A stretch of 5,833 bases of DNA, taken from positions 1 through 5,833 of the forward strand of contig DAOUQU010000114.1 of assembly GCA_030625445.1 (NCBI GenBank), given 5' to 3'. The translations under genes were made by a program, and so were the position numbers. Below the pieces are notes generated by a model, which was given only the letters and a program-made list of their open reading frames with translations, did not search any database and was not told the origin of the DNA. Source of the DNA: Gammaproteobacteria bacterium (GTDB lineage: Bacteria; Pseudomonadota; Gammaproteobacteria; Chromatiales; Chromatiaceae). Position 1 is the stretch's first letter; each line of letters begins with the position of its first letter. Of this stretch, positions 4,012 through 5,833 are shown in pieces.

Positions 4012-5833
4012 TTACTTGTTGAGGCGGTTCTCAATCAGGTTGTCGACGACCGATGGATCTGCAAGCGTGGAGGTATCGCCAAGGCTCTGCAGTTCATTCT
4101 CTGCGAGTTTGCGCAGAATACGCCGCATGATTTTACCGGAACGGGTCTTCGGCAGACCGGGCGCCCACTGCAGCAGATTGACCTTGGCAATCGGGCCAAT
4201 CTCGGTGCGCACCAGTTTGATCAGCTCATCACGCAATTCATCGCTGCCATTCTCTCCCGCCATCAGCGTCACATAGGCGTAGATGCCCTGGCCGGTAATC
4301 TCGTGGGGGTAGCCTACCACGGCAGCCTCGGCAACCTTGTCATGCAGCACCAGGGCTGACTCTATCTCTGCGGTTCCCAGGCGGTGGCCGGAGACATTCA
4401 GCACATCGTCGACACGCCCGGTGATCCAGTAGTAGCCATCCTCGTCGCGGCGGCAGCCGTCACCGGTGAAGTAGTAGCCGGGGTACATGGAGAAATAGGT
4501 ATCGATAAAGCGGGCATGGTCGCCATAGAGGGTGCGCATCATTCCCGGCCATGGATGTTTGATAGCCAGATTCCCCGAGGCGGCGCCCTCCAGTTCATTG
4601 CCCTCTTCATCCATCAATACCGGCTCTACGCCAAAGAATGGAATGCTTGCAGATCCCGGCTTCAGAGGAGTTGCGCCTGGCAGCGGCGTAATCATGTGGC
4701 CGCCGGTTTCAGTTTGCCACCAGGTGTCCACGATCGGACAGCGGCCATCGCCAACCACATGGTAATACCACTCCCAGGCTTCGGGATTGATGGGTTCGCC
4801 CACCGTGCCGAGAAGACGCAGGCTGCTGCGTGAAGTCTGTTTGACAGGTTCATCACCTGAGCGCATCAGTGCGCGAATTGCCGTTGGCGCCGTGTAGAAA
4901 CTGGCAACCTGATGTTTGTCGATCACCTGCCAGAAGCGCGAGGCATCGGGGTAGGTCGGGATGCCCTCGAACATCAGCGTGATGGCGCCGTTGCACAGTG
5001 GACCATAGACGATATAGGTATGTCCGGTTACCCAGCCAACATCGGCAGTACACCAGTAGACTTCACCATCCTTGTAGTCGAACACCAGTTTATGCGTGAT
5101 TGCCGCCTGCAGCAGATAGCCGCCGGTGGTATGCAGAACACCCTTGGGCTTGCCTGTCGAACCGGAGGTGTAGAGAATAAAAAGCGGATCCTCGGCGTCC
5201 ATCTCCTCGGCGGGACAATCAGCCGAAGCTTCAGCCATCGCTTCGTGATACCAGACATCCCTCTCATCGTTCCATTGGACATCCCCACCGGTGCGTTTGA
5301 CGACCACGCAGGTGTGCACATTGGGGCATGCACTGACCGCCTTGTCGGCATTGATCTTCAAAGCAACATTTCTGCCGCCGCGCACACCTTCGTCGGCTGT
5401 GATGACCGTCTGGCAATCAGAGTCGAGGATGCGATCGCGCAGGGAGTCGGGAGAGAAGCCGCCGAAAACCACCGAGTGAACGGCGCCGATGCGTGCGCAG
5501 GCAAGCATGGCGACTGCCGCTTCCGGGATCATCGGCATGTAAATTGCCACCCGGTCGCCCTTGCTGACGCCGCGGGATTTCAGCACATTGGCGAATTTGC
5601 ACACCTCTGCGTGCAGTTCGCGGTAGCTGATATGGCGATCCTCCTGCGGATCATCACCTTCCCAGATGATGGCTGTCTGCTCGCCACGACTCTCAAGATG
5701 GCGATCCAGGCAGTTGAGCGTGACATTGAGCTTGCCGCCGATAAACCATTCAACAGAGACATCGTCCTCAAAACTCCAATTCAGCACTTTGTCCCAGGGT
5801 TTTGACCAGGTGAGGTAGGTCGATGCCTGTTCG
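4012..5833 (-). CDS. acs: Acetyl-CoA synthetase, AMP-forming (5' end off the right edge)
   Basis: Activates acetate with ATP and CoA to acetyl-CoA, AMP and pyrophosphate in the cytoplasm, feeding central metabolism. The frame is open to the right edge, giving 606 visible residues. Comparison with the 652-residue E. coli enzyme suggests about 40 N-terminal residues are missing. Numbering from the codon at 5832-5830, adenylate-forming motifs appear in order: YTSGSTGKPKG (221-231), WWQTETGG (371-378), TGDG (456-459), GRVDDVLNVSGHRLG (472-486) and PKTRSGK (561-567). The final lysine, K567, is the catalytic residue that family members regulate by acetylation. The tryptophan at 372 matches the one limiting the pocket to acetate. 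The GTG at 5787 is not the start, because the upstream residues EQASTYLTWSKPWDK fit the family. The stop is TAA at 4012-4014, followed by a palindromic element. No truncation or missing motif is seen. Confidence 0.98.
   Translation of the reverse strand, partial: EQASTYLTWSKPWDKVLNWSFEDDVSVEWFIGGKLNVTLNCLDRHLESRGEQTAIIWEGDDPQEDRHISYRELHAEVCKFANVLKSRGVSKGDRVAIYMPMIPEAAVAMLACARIGAVHSVVFGGFSPDSLRDRILDSDCQTVITADEGVRGGRNVALKINADKAVSACPNVHTCVVVKRTGGDVQWNDERDVWYHEAMAEASADCPAEEMDAEDPLFILYTSGSTGKPKGVLHTTGGYLLQAAITHKLVFDYKDGEVYWCTADVGWVTGHTYIVYGPLCNGAITLMFEGIPTYPDASRFWQVIDKHQVASFYTAPTAIRALMRSGDEPVKQTSRSSLRLLGTVGEPINPEAWEWYYHVVGDGRCPIVDTWWQTETGGHMITPLPGATPLKPGSASIPFFGVEPVLMDEEGNELEGAASGNLAIKHPWPGMMRTLYGDHARFIDTYFSMYPGYYFTGDGCRRDEDGYYWITGRVDDVLNVSGHRLGTAEIESALVLHDKVAEAAVVGYPHEITGQGIYAYVTLMAGENGSDELRDELIKLVRTEIGPIAKVNLLQWAPGLPKTRSGKIMRRILRKLAENELQSLGDTSTLADPSVVDNLIENRLNK

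Noticed and set aside
5785..5787. GTG as the start of acs
   Set aside because: The frame continues to the window edge with residues typical of Acs (EQAS..WSKPWDK), so this codon is an internal valine.
4912..5805. Long open frame on the plus strand within acs
   Set aside because: It is antisense to conserved adenylate-forming motifs of acs and has no protein-family features.

Overview
The window looks like a chromosomal stretch of a free-living or symbiotic gammaproteobacterium. A full-length exodeoxyribonuclease I of the E. coli SbcB type, a periplasmic DUF3108-like protein and a standard AMP-forming acetyl-CoA synthetase all fit this. The intergenic repeats resemble those common in environmental Proteobacteria. 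The exact lineage cannot be fixed from sequence alone.

Layout, left to right: exonuclease I (sbcB, + strand, 60-1499); a dense heptamer repeat array (1484-1579) that supplies the stop codons of both convergent genes beside it; a small Fe(II)/2-oxoglutarate-type oxygenase (- strand, ending at 1565); an exported DUF3108-like protein (+ strand, 2124-2945) whose 5' end nearly or actually overlaps that of the oxygenase; an NYN-domain/cold-shock-domain fusion (- strand, 2955-3773); a 238-base intergenic region (3774-4011) packed with palindromic repeats; and the 3' part of acetyl-CoA synthetase (acs, - strand, 4012 to beyond the right edge).

The five genes do not form an obvious pathway. Strands alternate (+, -, +, -, -), so they are probably separate transcription units: DNA end processing and recombination (SbcB), possible hydroxylation of an unknown substrate (oxygenase), envelope function (DUF3108), RNA processing or binding (NYN-CSD) and acetate activation (Acs). 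No phage, transposase, CRISPR, toxin-antitoxin or defence cassette is visible.

The most unusual content is non-coding. The heptamer array bridges two genes and reverses orientation near one end. The divergent start region has almost no intergenic DNA, and a possible promoter for one gene lies inside the signal-peptide codons of the other. Three different palindromic elements sit side by side between the NYN gene and acs. In the proteins, the points worth noting are the unusual insertion in the cold-shock domain and a possible acidic-to-amide change in the NYN active-site region.
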